Positions 16,393-25,902 of a stretch of 64,000 nucleotides of DNA are shown here, piece after piece. The notes under the pieces are model-generated. The model ran no database searches. It had not been told where the DNA came from and saw nothing but the letters and a program-made list of their open reading frames with translations. The translations under genes were made by a program, and so were the position numbers. The stretch comes from Candidatus Poribacteria bacterium (GTDB lineage: Bacteria; Poribacteria; WGA-4E; WGA-3G), in the NCBI GenBank assembly GCA_022827225.1, contig JAJDTJ010000129.1:1-64000 (forward strand), written 5' to 3'. How positions within the stretch are numbered: position 1 is the stretch's first letter; each line of letters opens with the position of its first letter.

Positions 16393-17850
16393 TTACTTTA
16401 GATCGCATTTGAGAAAGGACAATTGTGCTGCGGTAAGAAACAGGACATTAAAAAGGAGTAACAGTCCGACAGGAAAAATCACGCTTTGATAGGACATGCG
16501 CTCTTTGAACCTTGGTATAGCATTCGGATCTACCGGTTTTTGAGATAACCCCTCGCGCACAGGATAGATGTGTAAACTCTCTGGGTCGTCCCTATCCTCC
16601 GTTTTGATAAAGTCTATAAAGGTTTGTCTATAACGGCGCACCTGTTTGACGAAATCCATATAACGTGTAATCCCTGTGCCTGCTAACCCTTCCATGGCGT
16701 ATTGGAAGCAGACGATTGGGGAGATTTGGGTGAGTTCACGGGCGAGTCGTACTTGCCGAAACTGCTGATCTATATGGGTATCGGCAATTTGAGTCCTTGT
16801 TTCGTATCTTCTCGTGAAGTACGTCGCCCATAGACGCGTCGCTGATAGATTATCGGGTGAAGGTGCCTCGCTGAGTTTGGTTACCTCCAGCAACTCCATT
16901 GGACGAAACTCATCCTCAATATTTGCTAATTGGGCGCGTTTTCGCGAGGAGACGATTTCTATTGATGGAATCGGATCCAGAGTGCCAACAAAAAGTCCAA
17001 GTAGGCTCGGAAAGATAAACGCCAAGCATACCCAAGTTAATAGCAGCCACACCAAGCTGGTAATAGCATTTGATACGCGACTCGAGAAGAACAGTCCGAG
17101 AAAAATAAAGATAGAGATGTGCAACGCAAAAAGCCCGACCATCCCCAAAATCCTGAGCGAATCGCCTGAACTAAACGGAATACTCCCTGAAAGATAGATA
17201 ATTAACAGGTTCATCAGGATACCTATTGCGAGTGGCACCATGAGGGTGAAAAACGCCCCCAGGTATTTCGCGAATAGCATCTGCCCTCGGGAAATCTGGT
17301 TAGACATCATGAGGCTCAGTGTTCCGTTTACCCGTTCCCCGGCAATGGCATCAAAAGTGAAGAGTATGACAAAGAAACTCATGAAGATACCGATGAATAC
17401 CCAGTCTATTTTGATGAGGGTCGTCGCGTCACTTCCGTGATTTGAGGGTAGGTATTCAAGTGCCCATAATTCTCGCCACTGGTACGCTGTTGCTACACCA
17501 CCGCCGCGCGCCGCTCCTGGGCCTACTATCGGGATAGAACGCGGTATGAGTTCATCAGCCCCGTCAGCGCAGAATTTGAAAGGACTTGGCTGTTTGTAAA
17601 TCTCACCGGGCCCCCGCATCGCAAGTTTCCCTAAACTCTCCTCGGCATAGTCTTTGACAAGAGATAATCTTCTTTCCATCGCGCGGTTATATGCATCAAT
17701 TTCTTCTCTATACCCGCTATCGCCAAAATCGCCAAAGCCGTATATGAGCGCGTTCACCACCATCAGGAGCGGTAGAAGGATTATCATCAAAGCGAATCGT
17801 AGCGTCATAAGATTATGATGTATCTCTTTCTTTGCAATATGCCAAACCAT
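16393..17850 (-). CDS. ABC-2-type permease, subtype A (module 1)
   Basis: 485 aa membrane protein with about seven helices, including one at the N-terminus (about 16-38) and a cluster from about 155 to 290, then a large soluble loop (about 290-445) and a last helix. The stretch AGERVNGTLSLMMSNQISR followed by GKYLGA-type sequence (here AKYLGAFF) matches ABC-2/GldF-like permease subunits with a DUF3526-type loop. It pairs with the subtype B gene upstream. No ATPase gene is nearby. The ribosome site (AAGGAAA) comes from a dispersed repeat that abuts the start codon. Substrate unknown. Closest relative in the window is 22816-24234. Confidence 0.85.
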   Translation of the reverse strand: MVWHIAKKEIHHNLMTLRFALMIILLPLLMVVNALIYGFGDFGDSGYREEIDAYNRAMERRLSLVKDYAEESLGKLAMRGPGEIYKQPSPFKFCADGADELIPRSIPIVGPGAARGGGVATAYQWRELWALEYLPSNHGSDATTLIKIDWVFIGIFMSFFVILFTFDAIAGERVNGTLSLMMSNQISRGQMLFAKYLGAFFTLMVPLAIGILMNLLIIYLSGSIPFSSGDSLRILGMVGLFALHISIFIFLGLFFSSRVSNAITSLVWLLLTWVCLAFIFPSLLGLFVGTLDPIPSIEIVSSRKRAQLANIEDEFRPMELLEVTKLSEAPSPDNLSATRLWATYFTRRYETRTQIADTHIDQQFRQVRLARELTQISPIVCFQYAMEGLAGTGITRYMDFVKQVRRYRQTFIDFIKTEDRDDPESLHIYPVREGLSQKPVDPNAIPRFKERMSYQSVIFPVGLLLLFNVLFLTAAQLSFLKCDLK

Positions 17851-17851
17851 A

Positions 17852-17997
17852 TTTTTAATTTTCCTTGCGGTTCGTTGAGGTGGCTTGGGAGTTCGATGTC
17901 CCTTTCCGTAAATCCGCCTTCCACTACGTTTCAGGCTACGCGCTTTTTTCTCAGGTTCTCGTACCGATTTTTAGTTTCCTTGCGGTTCGTTGAGGTG
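17852..17997. repeat. Dispersed repeat carrying a ribosome-binding site, two copies
   Basis: TTTTTAATTTTCCTTGCGG lies right upstream of the subtype A permease, and a second copy of the motif (TTTTTAGTTTCCTTGCGG) begins near 17968. Both continue as TTCGTTGAGGTGG. A related copy sits at about 62297-62385, and both loci also contain the nearby string CCACTACGTTTC. On the minus strand the element reads CCGCAAGGAAA, giving a Shine-Dalgarno just ahead of the next gene. Confidence 0.6.
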
Positions 17998-18054
17998 GAT
18001 TTGGATACTGAGGTATAGGATTATGAAAGCCTTCTTTACTAACATTTGACAACT

Positions 18055-19554
18055 TCAACTCATATCATATCTAAGAAACGACAGGTATGCCCCCATAAAC
18101 AGAATGACATTCCACGCTAATAAGATAAAAACGTCGCCTAATGCGCGAGAAAGATTCTCAAAAACGGAGTTATAACGGTGCTGAAAGATGGGCAGATCTG
18201 TGAACTCGGCTTTTCCTTTATCACCGGAAAACCACGCCCGCGTTGAAAACGCTTTTTTATCGGTGAGGTAATCAACAACCTGACGTTTATAACTCCTCGC
18301 CTGATTTATAAAATCGTTGTAACTTTCCCTATCCGTGCCGGTTATTGTCCCGACAGCAAAGCGGTACGTGTCCGCGAAAGAGATGCGCGAAACATTTCTG
18401 GCGAATTGTCTATTCCTTTCGCCAATATTTTCTCGCCGTTTGAGAATTTCTTCGGCTTTATTTGCATAATCAATGCGGAGCGGTTCTTGATAACCTAATA
18501 TCTCCTCATATTTGGTGGTGTCCATCTTGTGAATCGGTTTAGGGTTGTAGATCTCTTCAAATCCGATTCCTCCCACTGATCTTGTGTCTATCGCGAGTGA
18601 CATTTCTCCCTGAGTAATAATCGCGTGAATAGGGTGTCTGTAACCGAATTCCTTGAGGATATAGGCATCCCGTTCTTCCCTGAAATCTTCCCATATTTCT
18701 CCAATCTGTTGCAGAGCTTCTTCTTCAGATTGAGATTTGGAGGGTGGGAATTTCGTCACTGCAAACGTTGCTACATTTGAGTGGACGATTGTCAGAATTC
18801 CCCAGATAAACATTGAAAGGATCAGCGTCGTTGCTGCCGTTTTCGTCCATACAGACAGGAGCAATCCCAAAAGATAACAGATGGATACGTATAACAGCGA
18901 AACAACGAGTACCATGAGGAGACGGAGCAGATCGCCACCATCAAAATCAGTCGCGGGAGAGGCATAAGCGATAACAAATCCGACAGTGAAACTGATCACC
19001 ACGATTGGAAACAGAGACAACATGCCCCCGAGGTATTTCCCGAATATGAGTGTGTCCCTCGGAATCGGATTCGATAACACCAGTTTTAGGGTACCCTCCT
19101 CCCGCTCCCCGGAAATCGTATTGTAAGCGAACAGGATCGCCAACGCACTCAACACGATTTTGAAGACGAAGATGACATCAATGGCAAGGAAAATCGAGAG
19201 GAACGGGTTATCTGAACCCTGTTTCTGTGCCTGTTGCTCCCAAATAGGTATCGCGAATCGAATATTCACCATATCCGCGCCGGATTTCTCTGTGCCAACG
19301 TTAAAGATGCTGAGCGAATTCGGCTGCCTGTGTGCTTTCGGGTTAATTTGGCGATAGGTGTCCCACGTTCGGATTTCTTCTTGATGTTCCCGAAGGGCGG
19401 TGTGATACGCTAATAACCGCTTTTCGTAATCCTCAACCTGAACAAAAACGGCGGCAGTGGTCGAAATTAGACAAACAATAAAACCGATCATGAATCGGGA
19501 TGTCAGCACATTCGAGACGAATTCTCGCTGGATAATTAGCCAAAGTGTTGTCAT
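18055..19554 (-). CDS. ABC-2-type permease, subtype B (module 1)
   Basis: 499 aa. N-terminal helix (about 12-35), a periplasmic loop containing NPLSIFNVG-like sequence (here NSLSIFNVG), a helix cluster (about 125-280) around the signature ISGEREEGTLKLVLSNPIPR and GKYLGG, then a soluble loop and a final helix. The start at 19554 is preferred over 19590 because it aligns with the N-terminus of its paralog at 24388-25890. With the subtype A gene it forms a heterodimer-type pair downstream of sigma-propeller gene 1. Related ABC-2 subunits work with an ATPase, which is absent here. Substrate unknown. Confidence 0.85.
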   Translation of the reverse strand: MTTLWLIIQREFVSNVLTSRFMIGFIVCLISTTAAVFVQVEDYEKRLLAYHTALREHQEEIRTWDTYRQINPKAHRQPNSLSIFNVGTEKSGADMVNIRFAIPIWEQQAQKQGSDNPFLSIFLAIDVIFVFKIVLSALAILFAYNTISGEREEGTLKLVLSNPIPRDTLIFGKYLGGMLSLFPIVVISFTVGFVIAYASPATDFDGGDLLRLLMVLVVSLLYVSICYLLGLLLSVWTKTAATTLILSMFIWGILTIVHSNVATFAVTKFPPSKSQSEEEALQQIGEIWEDFREERDAYILKEFGYRHPIHAIITQGEMSLAIDTRSVGGIGFEEIYNPKPIHKMDTTKYEEILGYQEPLRIDYANKAEEILKRRENIGERNRQFARNVSRISFADTYRFAVGTITGTDRESYNDFINQARSYKRQVVDYLTDKKAFSTRAWFSGDKGKAEFTDLPIFQHRYNSVFENLSRALGDVFILLAWNVILFMGAYLSFLRYDMS

Positions 19555-19765
19555 AAGTAACACCACGATTGTTGTTACAGTAGTAGGCACGCGCCACGTG
19601 CTGTCTCATCAACATATAAGGACTACTTTGCGGCCCTTGTAGCATAAACTTTTAGTTTGTGGATTATAGGCGCAAACGAAAAGTTGGCACTACGATGTAC
19701 TTTATATCAAACTCACGTTATGTGTAAAGAGGCGGATTTTCGACAAAAAGGTTTAAAAAACAAAA

Positions 19766-22498
19766 CTACTGATTGGTACGTTCAAAACGGAGCACGCCGC
19801 GATGTTCGGTGCCAACGTAAAAGGCATCTCCATCAACGGCGAGAGATGTTATAGTATCTGGAATTTCGGGCACAATTTGTTCCCAAGTCCGTGTTTCCTT
19901 TTCTAAGTGATAGATGCCGTCGTCATTCGCGCCATAAACAGCATCCTCCGCTGTCGCTAACGCTTTAATGATTACGCTTGCCCCGGCGTTATCGGTGATT
20001 GCCTTCCAAACAACACCGTCTATTGAATTGAAAACGCCTTTATCGGTTGCGACATACACTGTCGCATTGGCAAGAACAATTTGATTGAAGTGCTCAACTG
20101 ACTGCGGCAGGTTTGCTGTTCTGTCGTTCCAACTATCTCCGCCATCCAGCGATTGCAACAGATGACCATCCCGCTTACCAACGTAGACGGTTTCTCCTGA
20201 AGCAGCGATTTTAAAGCTTCTTCGGACGTTGTCACGTGAGAGTTCGATGGTCTCTTCTACGCCTGTGTAGCACCATTCCGTTTCGCCCGGTTTCCATCTG
20301 TAGAGTTTATAGTTGTATTCCATATAGAAGGTTTCTCCGCTGACTGCGAAGTTCCCCCACATCCCTTCCCAGATCAGTTCATAGGCAAATGGGGCGTCTG
20401 CTTGGACTTGTATCAACTGTTTTAAAAATTGTTCTGCCCCAAAATCAGGGTTCTCCTGTATCAACTCGCTTGATAAAGGGTCAATTGTAGAGGAAATGGT
20501 AACGATGAGTCCTTGCCCCATTTGTCGTTCGTCTTTGAAATCGAAGTTCCTTCCGCCTAACACGTGGCCCATCAGTTTCGCTGAATTAAAAGAAGGCGGC
20601 ACCTCAGTAGGAAGGTTTAGGACATTGCCATCATTAGATAATCGGAAAATAGCAGTGGAATTGCCCTGAATTCCTTTTGCATGAAGCACACCGTCGGTTT
20701 CTACGACTTGAACGATCAATGGTGGATGTTCCTTGTGCGGAGGTCTATCTGTCTCTAATGCGACATTGACGGCATCCCACGATCGTCCGTCATCCATTGA
20801 TTTGACGAGGTTTGGACCTACCCTTGCGTAAAGTGCAGCGGATACATTTGGTGTCTTACCACTTGTAAGGTTGGCTAAACCGTCTACACGGCTTTCAAAC
20901 CTTGTATTAAACCGGTGCCACGTTTGACCGCCATCCGTTGAACGATGGATGCCGGTGCTGCCAGCGGTATAAAATGTGTTTTGGTTCAACGTCAGGGCGC
21001 TGCCTACACTGAACTGCATAGGCGTGATCCCCGAGGACTTGATATATGTCCAAGAGTCGCCACCATCGGTTGAGCGCATCACCATACCACTATCCTTTCC
21101 AATGACCAATAGGGTTTTTTCTGAGGCGAGCAGTGTTATCTGCGGAAGGACACGCATGAGGTCTCGTGCCTCCACAGGTGTTATATCTGTCCAAGTGTTG
21201 CCACCATCGGCGGATCTGAATACCCACCACGAAAGCTTCTCACCTCTCCATAGTGGCATGAAATTCTCTTGAGGCGTTCCGTCGCCTTCCAGAATATTCA
21301 CCAATACTGCCACATAGATGTAGTCTTCAGATACGACGACGGGATCGACACTAACAATGTCATCCACCGGCAATTGCAGGTGTTCCCAAGTTCCAGCGTT
21401 AAATTGGTATATCCCGCGATTCGTACCAGCAAACAGCGTGCTTTGGTGTCTCCGTACCGAACGGATTCCAGCGTGCTCTGTGAAGTGGTGTAAACCATCG
21501 GTCATTGCTGTCCATGAATTGCCAGCATCGTCAGATCGGAAAATACCGTTATCAAGGCAGAGATAAAAGGTGCCTTCCGTTATTATAAGTTCTCGTGTAT
21601 AGCCTTTCGGACAAGTGCCGACTGAATGCCATGTTGTGCCGTCATCGGTTGAGGCGAATAATTCATGGGATGGAATCATGTAGAGTGTGCCATCGTGTTC
21701 CGCTATAGGTATACTGCCGTGTGTGTCTTGACGCAGGAAATCGCTATTAACCAATCGCCATGTTTCTTCACGGGCGGGTAATTTGTAAATACTTTCATCC
21801 CCTATAACGGCATAGAGTGTTTTATCCGCAGTTACAGATAATGTGTTTACAGCGTGTCGTGTGCCGGGTTCGTTCATCTGAATCCAATTCATAATATCCT
21901 CCATAAGATCCTCAGAGTGTTGAGAACCGCCCAAAATTTCATGAACGATAGGTGCTTCCTTCTTTAATCGTTTTCGCGCGCGGTGAAGTCGGCTCTTGAC
22001 CGTATTCGGTGACATCTCCAGGAAGTCGCCGATTTCTTCGCAACTCATCTCACTGAGATAATGAAGGACCACTACTGTCCGCTCACGCGCCGGTAATTTT
22101 TCGAGGAGGTATCCAACGACTTCGCGTTGCTTGTCTGTCGCCAACTTTTCAGTTTGTTCCATCATGTACCGGGCGTAGAGCAGTGCCTCTATTTCTCCTT
22201 CACGCATCGCGTCTAAGGACTGCATCGGAATTGTCTTTTCCTCAAACCATGTGAGGAAGCGGCGGGTAGCAATCATATAAAGCCACCCCGAAAATCGGTT
22301 CGGATCCCTCAATGTGCCGAGTTTTTGGTAAGCCTTAAGAAACGTATCCTGCGTGATTTCTTCAGCGACGTGGTAGTCCTTTACGCGTCGCCATACGAAC
22401 GCGTGTATCTGCTTCTCGTATTTTTTTACGAGTGCAGTAAAGGCACTTTCATCGCCTGCCAAGATACGTTCGACCCATTTCGCATCGTCGTTTTTCAT
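19766..22498 (-). CDS. ECF sigma factor fused to a seven-Asp-box beta-propeller (module 1)
   Basis: 910 aa. The N-terminus is a complete ECF sigma factor: region 2 at about 8-80 (AFTALVKKYEKQIHAFVWRR, then the AEEITQDTFLKAYQKL stretch) and region 4 at about 120-180 (LPARERTVVVLHYLSEM, then an HTH with SPNTVKSRLHRARKRL). From about 210 to the end there is a BNR/sortilin-like propeller with seven Asp-box motifs such as STDDGTTW, SDDAGNSW, SADGGNTW and SLDGGDSW. No membrane helix or signal separates the two parts, so the propeller is expected in the cytoplasm. The true start is ATG 22498, with GGAGGG upstream; the frame is open further. Permeases follow directly, suggesting control of or by them. 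Confidence 0.88.
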   Translation of the reverse strand: MKNDDAKWVERILAGDESAFTALVKKYEKQIHAFVWRRVKDYHVAEEITQDTFLKAYQKLGTLRDPNRFSGWLYMIATRRFLTWFEEKTIPMQSLDAMREGEIEALLYARYMMEQTEKLATDKQREVVGYLLEKLPARERTVVVLHYLSEMSCEEIGDFLEMSPNTVKSRLHRARKRLKKEAPIVHEILGGSQHSEDLMEDIMNWIQMNEPGTRHAVNTLSVTADKTLYAVIGDESIYKLPAREETWRLVNSDFLRQDTHGSIPIAEHDGTLYMIPSHELFASTDDGTTWHSVGTCPKGYTRELIITEGTFYLCLDNGIFRSDDAGNSWTAMTDGLHHFTEHAGIRSVRRHQSTLFAGTNRGIYQFNAGTWEHLQLPVDDIVSVDPVVVSEDYIYVAVLVNILEGDGTPQENFMPLWRGEKLSWWVFRSADGGNTWTDITPVEARDLMRVLPQITLLASEKTLLVIGKDSGMVMRSTDGGDSWTYIKSSGITPMQFSVGSALTLNQNTFYTAGSTGIHRSTDGGQTWHRFNTRFESRVDGLANLTSGKTPNVSAALYARVGPNLVKSMDDGRSWDAVNVALETDRPPHKEHPPLIVQVVETDGVLHAKGIQGNSTAIFRLSNDGNVLNLPTEVPPSFNSAKLMGHVLGGRNFDFKDERQMGQGLIVTISSTIDPLSSELIQENPDFGAEQFLKQLIQVQADAPFAYELIWEGMWGNFAVSGETFYMEYNYKLYRWKPGETEWCYTGVEETIELSRDNVRRSFKIAASGETVYVGKRDGHLLQSLDGGDSWNDRTANLPQSVEHFNQIVLANATVYVATDKGVFNSIDGVVWKAITDNAGASVIIKALATAEDAVYGANDDGIYHLEKETRTWEQIVPEIPDTITSLAVDGDAFYVGTEHRGVLRFERTNQ

Positions 22499-22544
22499 GC
22501 CTATCCCTCCAATCAGCAATATTGGCTTGTGACACGTGACAAAT

Positions 22545-22588
22545 ATTATATACGAAAGGGTTGCAAATTCGTAATTTTTTGTTTCAAA
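22545..22588 (-). promoter_or_regulatory. Conserved promoter block of sigma-propeller gene 1
   Basis: On the minus strand a TATAAT box lies at 22550-22545, 18 bases after TTACGA. Upstream of it a 30-base block (22559-22588) is identical to the block ahead of sigma-propeller gene 2 (30275-30304). The block contains TTTGAAACA, similar to the AAC-type -35 elements used by ECF sigma factors, so self-regulation is possible. Confidence 0.6.
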
Positions 22589-22621
22589 TATTTTGGAAAG
22601 TTTTTTCGGTTCGATAATAGT

Positions 22622-22741
22622 AGGACTTACGCATGCGGCTCTTTTGTAGCACAAACTTTCCAGTTTGTGCCACAAGAACGCTATGTTTTCAGAGGAATCT
22701 CAGCGAACAGAACAAGCTGCAGTCAAAAGTGCGTAAGTCCT
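22622..22741. mobile_element. MITE-like element, 120 bp
   Basis: The ends AGGACTTACGCA (22622-22633) and TGCGTAAGTCCT (22730-22741) are perfect 12-bp terminal inverted repeats. Inside is a hairpin, GCACAAACT (22649-22657) with AGTTTGTGC (22662-22670). There is no coding sequence. The same 12-base end occurs alone at 27335-27346. It looks like a non-autonomous transposable element. Confidence 0.65.
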
Positions 22742-22815
22742 GAATAGAAACGAAGTAGGGGTAGGAAGTCAACGCCGAATGCGCGTGTTGCATTCGGCGG
22801 GTTGAGGGTCAATCG

Positions 22816-24234
22816 CTAAATCTCAACACGAACAAAGGCGAGATATGCCCCGGATAGTAGGACTACAACGAACAGCGTTAGCAACAACAGATCGACTGCT
22901 GCTGTGTTGAAATCCTTGCTGAGACTCAGCGTATCTTCAAATTTTGGGACTGCCTCTGGAGCGACGGGTTTCTGCGACATACCCTCGCGAATACCAAAGA
23001 TATGGAGACTTTCCGGATCGGCTTGCTCGGTGTCAGCGATGAAAACCCGAAATTGACGCGCGTGAGATTTTACATTCTCCAAAAACTGCAGATGTCGCTC
23101 GAAGCCCGTGCCAGCATACGATTCGAGGAGATGCTGAACAATCGCTACGGGTGAGATCCGAGTTGTGGCGCGTGCTAATTTCACCTGTGCAATTTGCTGT
23201 GCTAAGTGTTCTTCATGCATACGTCCCCGCTTTTCGGCATCTTTCATCACGAATTCACCTTGTATTTCTATTTTTTTCAATAGAGCCTCACGTGTTCCTT
23301 CTGGACGTGAGCGATATTCATCTAAACGACCCCAAAAATCACTACCCAGTTTATCGGTGCGTTCCCGAAATTCGTCAGAAGTCATCGGTTGTGAAAATCC
23401 GCCCGCAATGGAGGCGAGTGTGCTCGGTATGAAAACAACGAGTACCACCCAAGTTAATAACAGTATCACAAGACTGACTGCACTCCGCTGCACCCGTGCT
23501 GATACTAGCAAACCTAATGCAAGGAAGAGACATGTGTACAACAGCGCAATGCAGAAGATAATACCTAAACGCACCCATGCATCTGTTCCAAGGTAGACAA
23601 CACCTGATGTGTAGATTACTAATAAGTTTGTCAGGATAGCAAACGTTAATGGAATAGCAATGCTAATCAACGCGCCCAAAAATTTACCGAACAGCACGGT
23701 GTGTCGTGGAACTGAATTTGCCAACATCAATCGTAGGGTCCCACGCTCGCGTTCACTGGAGATAGAGTCAAAGCTAAAAAGGAGCGCGATCAGACTTAAA
23801 ACGTAACCCATGATGAAGCCCCAATCCACTTTGGTCACAGTTGGATTGATGTTTCGCAAATTGGGCGTAGCCGATGGATAGCCCAATATCCAGAAACTTT
23901 CTAACGTGCCTGCTCCCCAAAGCTGATATCCACCTTGTGCCCGTCTTGACAAAAAGTTCTCACCGCCTTCCGCACAGAACCGGAGTGGCGAAGGCTGTTT
24001 GTAAAGATTCCCGGGGCCCTTCTGCGCGAGTCTATACAGACTCTCCTCTGCATGAGATATTATGCTATTCTGGTATCTAGCGACATCGTCGCGATACTTC
24101 TTTATCCGCTTCGGATGTTCACGGAGATACACAACGGCGTTGGTCAGCATCAATGCTAACAGCAGCACGGTTGTTAGTGCAAATCGGAGACTATGAAGAT
24201 TATTGTAGAGTTCACGCCTTGCAATATGCCACAT
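22816..24234 (-). CDS. ABC-2-type permease, subtype A (module 2)
   Basis: 472 aa, paralog of 16393-17850. Both begin M-x-WHIA-(K/R)-(K/R)E and end with a conserved soluble segment (DPESLHI followed by REG(L/M)SQKPV) before the last helix. Visible helices are at about 15-37, a cluster from 145 to 285, and the C-terminus. The signature SSERERGTLRLMLANSVPRH then GKFLGA is present. It is the last gene of the three-permease run behind sigma-propeller gene 2. No ATPase is encoded nearby. Substrate unknown; export or membrane remodelling in the manner of Gld-type ABC-2 systems is only a family-level guess. Confidence 0.85.
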   Translation of the reverse strand: MWHIARRELYNNLHSLRFALTTVLLLALMLTNAVVYLREHPKRIKKYRDDVARYQNSIISHAEESLYRLAQKGPGNLYKQPSPLRFCAEGGENFLSRRAQGGYQLWGAGTLESFWILGYPSATPNLRNINPTVTKVDWGFIMGYVLSLIALLFSFDSISSERERGTLRLMLANSVPRHTVLFGKFLGALISIAIPLTFAILTNLLVIYTSGVVYLGTDAWVRLGIIFCIALLYTCLFLALGLLVSARVQRSAVSLVILLLTWVVLVVFIPSTLASIAGGFSQPMTSDEFRERTDKLGSDFWGRLDEYRSRPEGTREALLKKIEIQGEFVMKDAEKRGRMHEEHLAQQIAQVKLARATTRISPVAIVQHLLESYAGTGFERHLQFLENVKSHARQFRVFIADTEQADPESLHIFGIREGMSQKPVAPEAVPKFEDTLSLSKDFNTAAVDLLLLTLFVVVLLSGAYLAFVRVEI

Positions 24235-24387
24235 TGGTTTTCGGTTTTCCGTTATCAGTTTACAGTTAAGAAACTGTGGTTTGGATTGCAGTTATGAGTG
24301 GAATAGTTATTAGTTATGGGTTAAAAGAGTATCTTAACTTAAGCAAACATCTCTTAACTCTCACTGTGAGGCGAACCGACAACTATT

Positions 24388-25890
24388 CTACACCTCACTT
24401 TTGACGAAAGTCAGAAATATTATGATGAACAGAATTATATTGAGCAGCAGCAGTAGACATATATCCAGAAACGCCCGTTTTGCATTTATACTTATGTCAC
24501 TTCTCTGGAAAGAAAACTTCGGCAGCAAGTCCCACTCAGCTGCACCTTTATCGCCAGCGAACCATTGTCGAGACTCGAACACCTTTTTATCATGGTAGTG
24601 GTCAACCACCTGCTGTCTATATCGTCTTGCAGTCTCGAAAAAATCCCTAACGCCGTTTAGGTCTGTACCGGCATAAGCCTGCGTTGCGGCATCATAGAGT
24701 CCGACAGGTGAGAGTCTCAATAATGTTCTATTGACTGTTGCTCGCTGGACAAAAAGTTTCTCAAGCACTGATTGCCGGATGTTCCATGTTTGATCTGCTA
24801 TGTCAATGGTCCGCGGCACGAGGAAACGGTAATAATTCTGAGCAAGCGGCACTTTAGGTTCGGATTCCTCTTTGATATTTTTAATGTTGACAGCCCTTAT
24901 GTAGTAAGACAGTAATACTGATGGGTCCTTCCTAAGATATATCATAGACCAACCGCTACCCAGCCCATACCCCGAATCTTCTCCTGGCTCCGAATCGTTC
25001 TTGAGGTATTGTATTTGTTCCCTGTCGAATTCGTCCCACAACTGTTCAATTTGATTAAAAAGGGATATCCTGTCTTCTTTTGAAGCTTCTTGGGGACCAA
25101 ACGCGGCAAGGATCACATTTGGATAGACCAATACCAAAAACCCCCAGACGAACATTGACAGCATGAGTGCGGTACTGGTCCGGCGTGTTATTGCGGAAAT
25201 AAGTAGTCCGATAAGATAGAACACAGACAGATATACAATAGAGGCAAAAACAATCCCACTGATCCGTAGAAAATCGTCTATACCCAAGGAAATTGAAGAG
25301 GATGTTGTTAGCAGAATCACAGCGAAGAGCAAGCTCATTATCAGTGGAACGAGCAGACAGAGCATCGCACTCATATATTTGGCGAGCAGTATATGTCCAC
25401 GACCAACCGGGTGTGTCAAGACCAGACGCAATGTGCCACCCTCGTACTCCCCCGCAAGTGCATCGTAGGCGAAGATGAGTGCTAATAGACTCAGAACCAC
25501 CTGAAAAATAAAGATAATATCAATTGAGGAGAAGATATCCATAATCGGATTATCTGAACCGTGTATTGCGGCATCCCATAAAGTCGGTACGAATCCGTGA
25601 TAAATCTCTACTTGGTTCCCCAGTTGTTTGTCTAACCCTACATTGAATATGCTTAAAGGGTTGGGCGGACGGTCGATAAGCACTTTGCTCATCGAATAGG
25701 TTTTTTTCTCCAGCATTTGCTGCCGATGTGTTTTAACAGCAGTATTGTAGTCTCCTAAACGCCGTTCATAATCTTGTATAAGCACAACGGTGTTCGCGAT
25801 AACAAGCAACAGTGTAATGAAGACAGCTGCAGCAAATCGGAACGTCATGAGGTTATCAAGAAGTTCTCGGCGGATGAGTGTTGTTAGCAT
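24388..25890 (-). CDS. ABC-2-type permease, subtype B (module 2)
   Basis: 500 aa, paralog of 18055-19554; both share the tail pattern VVDY/VVDH...DKK, then AWFSGDKG/WFAGDKGAAEW. It has an N-terminal helix (about 15-38), a helix cluster (about 130-275) around AGEYEGGTLRLVLTHPVGRG and AKYMSA, a soluble loop and a C-terminal helix. AAGGGAAA lies before the ATG. Only 12 bases separate its start from the end of the subtype C gene, so the two are co-transcribed. No ATPase is adjacent. Confidence 0.85.
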   Translation of the reverse strand: MLTTLIRRELLDNLMTFRFAAAVFITLLLVIANTVVLIQDYERRLGDYNTAVKTHRQQMLEKKTYSMSKVLIDRPPNPLSIFNVGLDKQLGNQVEIYHGFVPTLWDAAIHGSDNPIMDIFSSIDIIFIFQVVLSLLALIFAYDALAGEYEGGTLRLVLTHPVGRGHILLAKYMSAMLCLLVPLIMSLLFAVILLTTSSSISLGIDDFLRISGIVFASIVYLSVFYLIGLLISAITRRTSTALMLSMFVWGFLVLVYPNVILAAFGPQEASKEDRISLFNQIEQLWDEFDREQIQYLKNDSEPGEDSGYGLGSGWSMIYLRKDPSVLLSYYIRAVNIKNIKEESEPKVPLAQNYYRFLVPRTIDIADQTWNIRQSVLEKLFVQRATVNRTLLRLSPVGLYDAATQAYAGTDLNGVRDFFETARRYRQQVVDHYHDKKVFESRQWFAGDKGAAEWDLLPKFSFQRSDISINAKRAFLDICLLLLLNIILFIIIFLTFVKSEV

Positions 25891-25902
25891 AATATTTCCC
25901 TT

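Larger units (their letters stand above)
22499..22815. other. Gap between sigma-propeller 1 and the module 2 permeases
   Basis: 317 bases. The first ~110 carry the conserved promoter block shared with the other sigma-propeller gene. A MITE-like element (22622-22741) fills the middle. The rest shows nothing recognisable apart from short repeats such as the ATGCG-type palindromes near 22779. No coding sequence is supported. Confidence 0.6.

Noticed and set aside
22325..22747. 140-codon plus-strand frame opposite the sigma-propeller start
   Set aside because: It is antisense to sigma coding and runs into the MITE-like element; no ribosome site.
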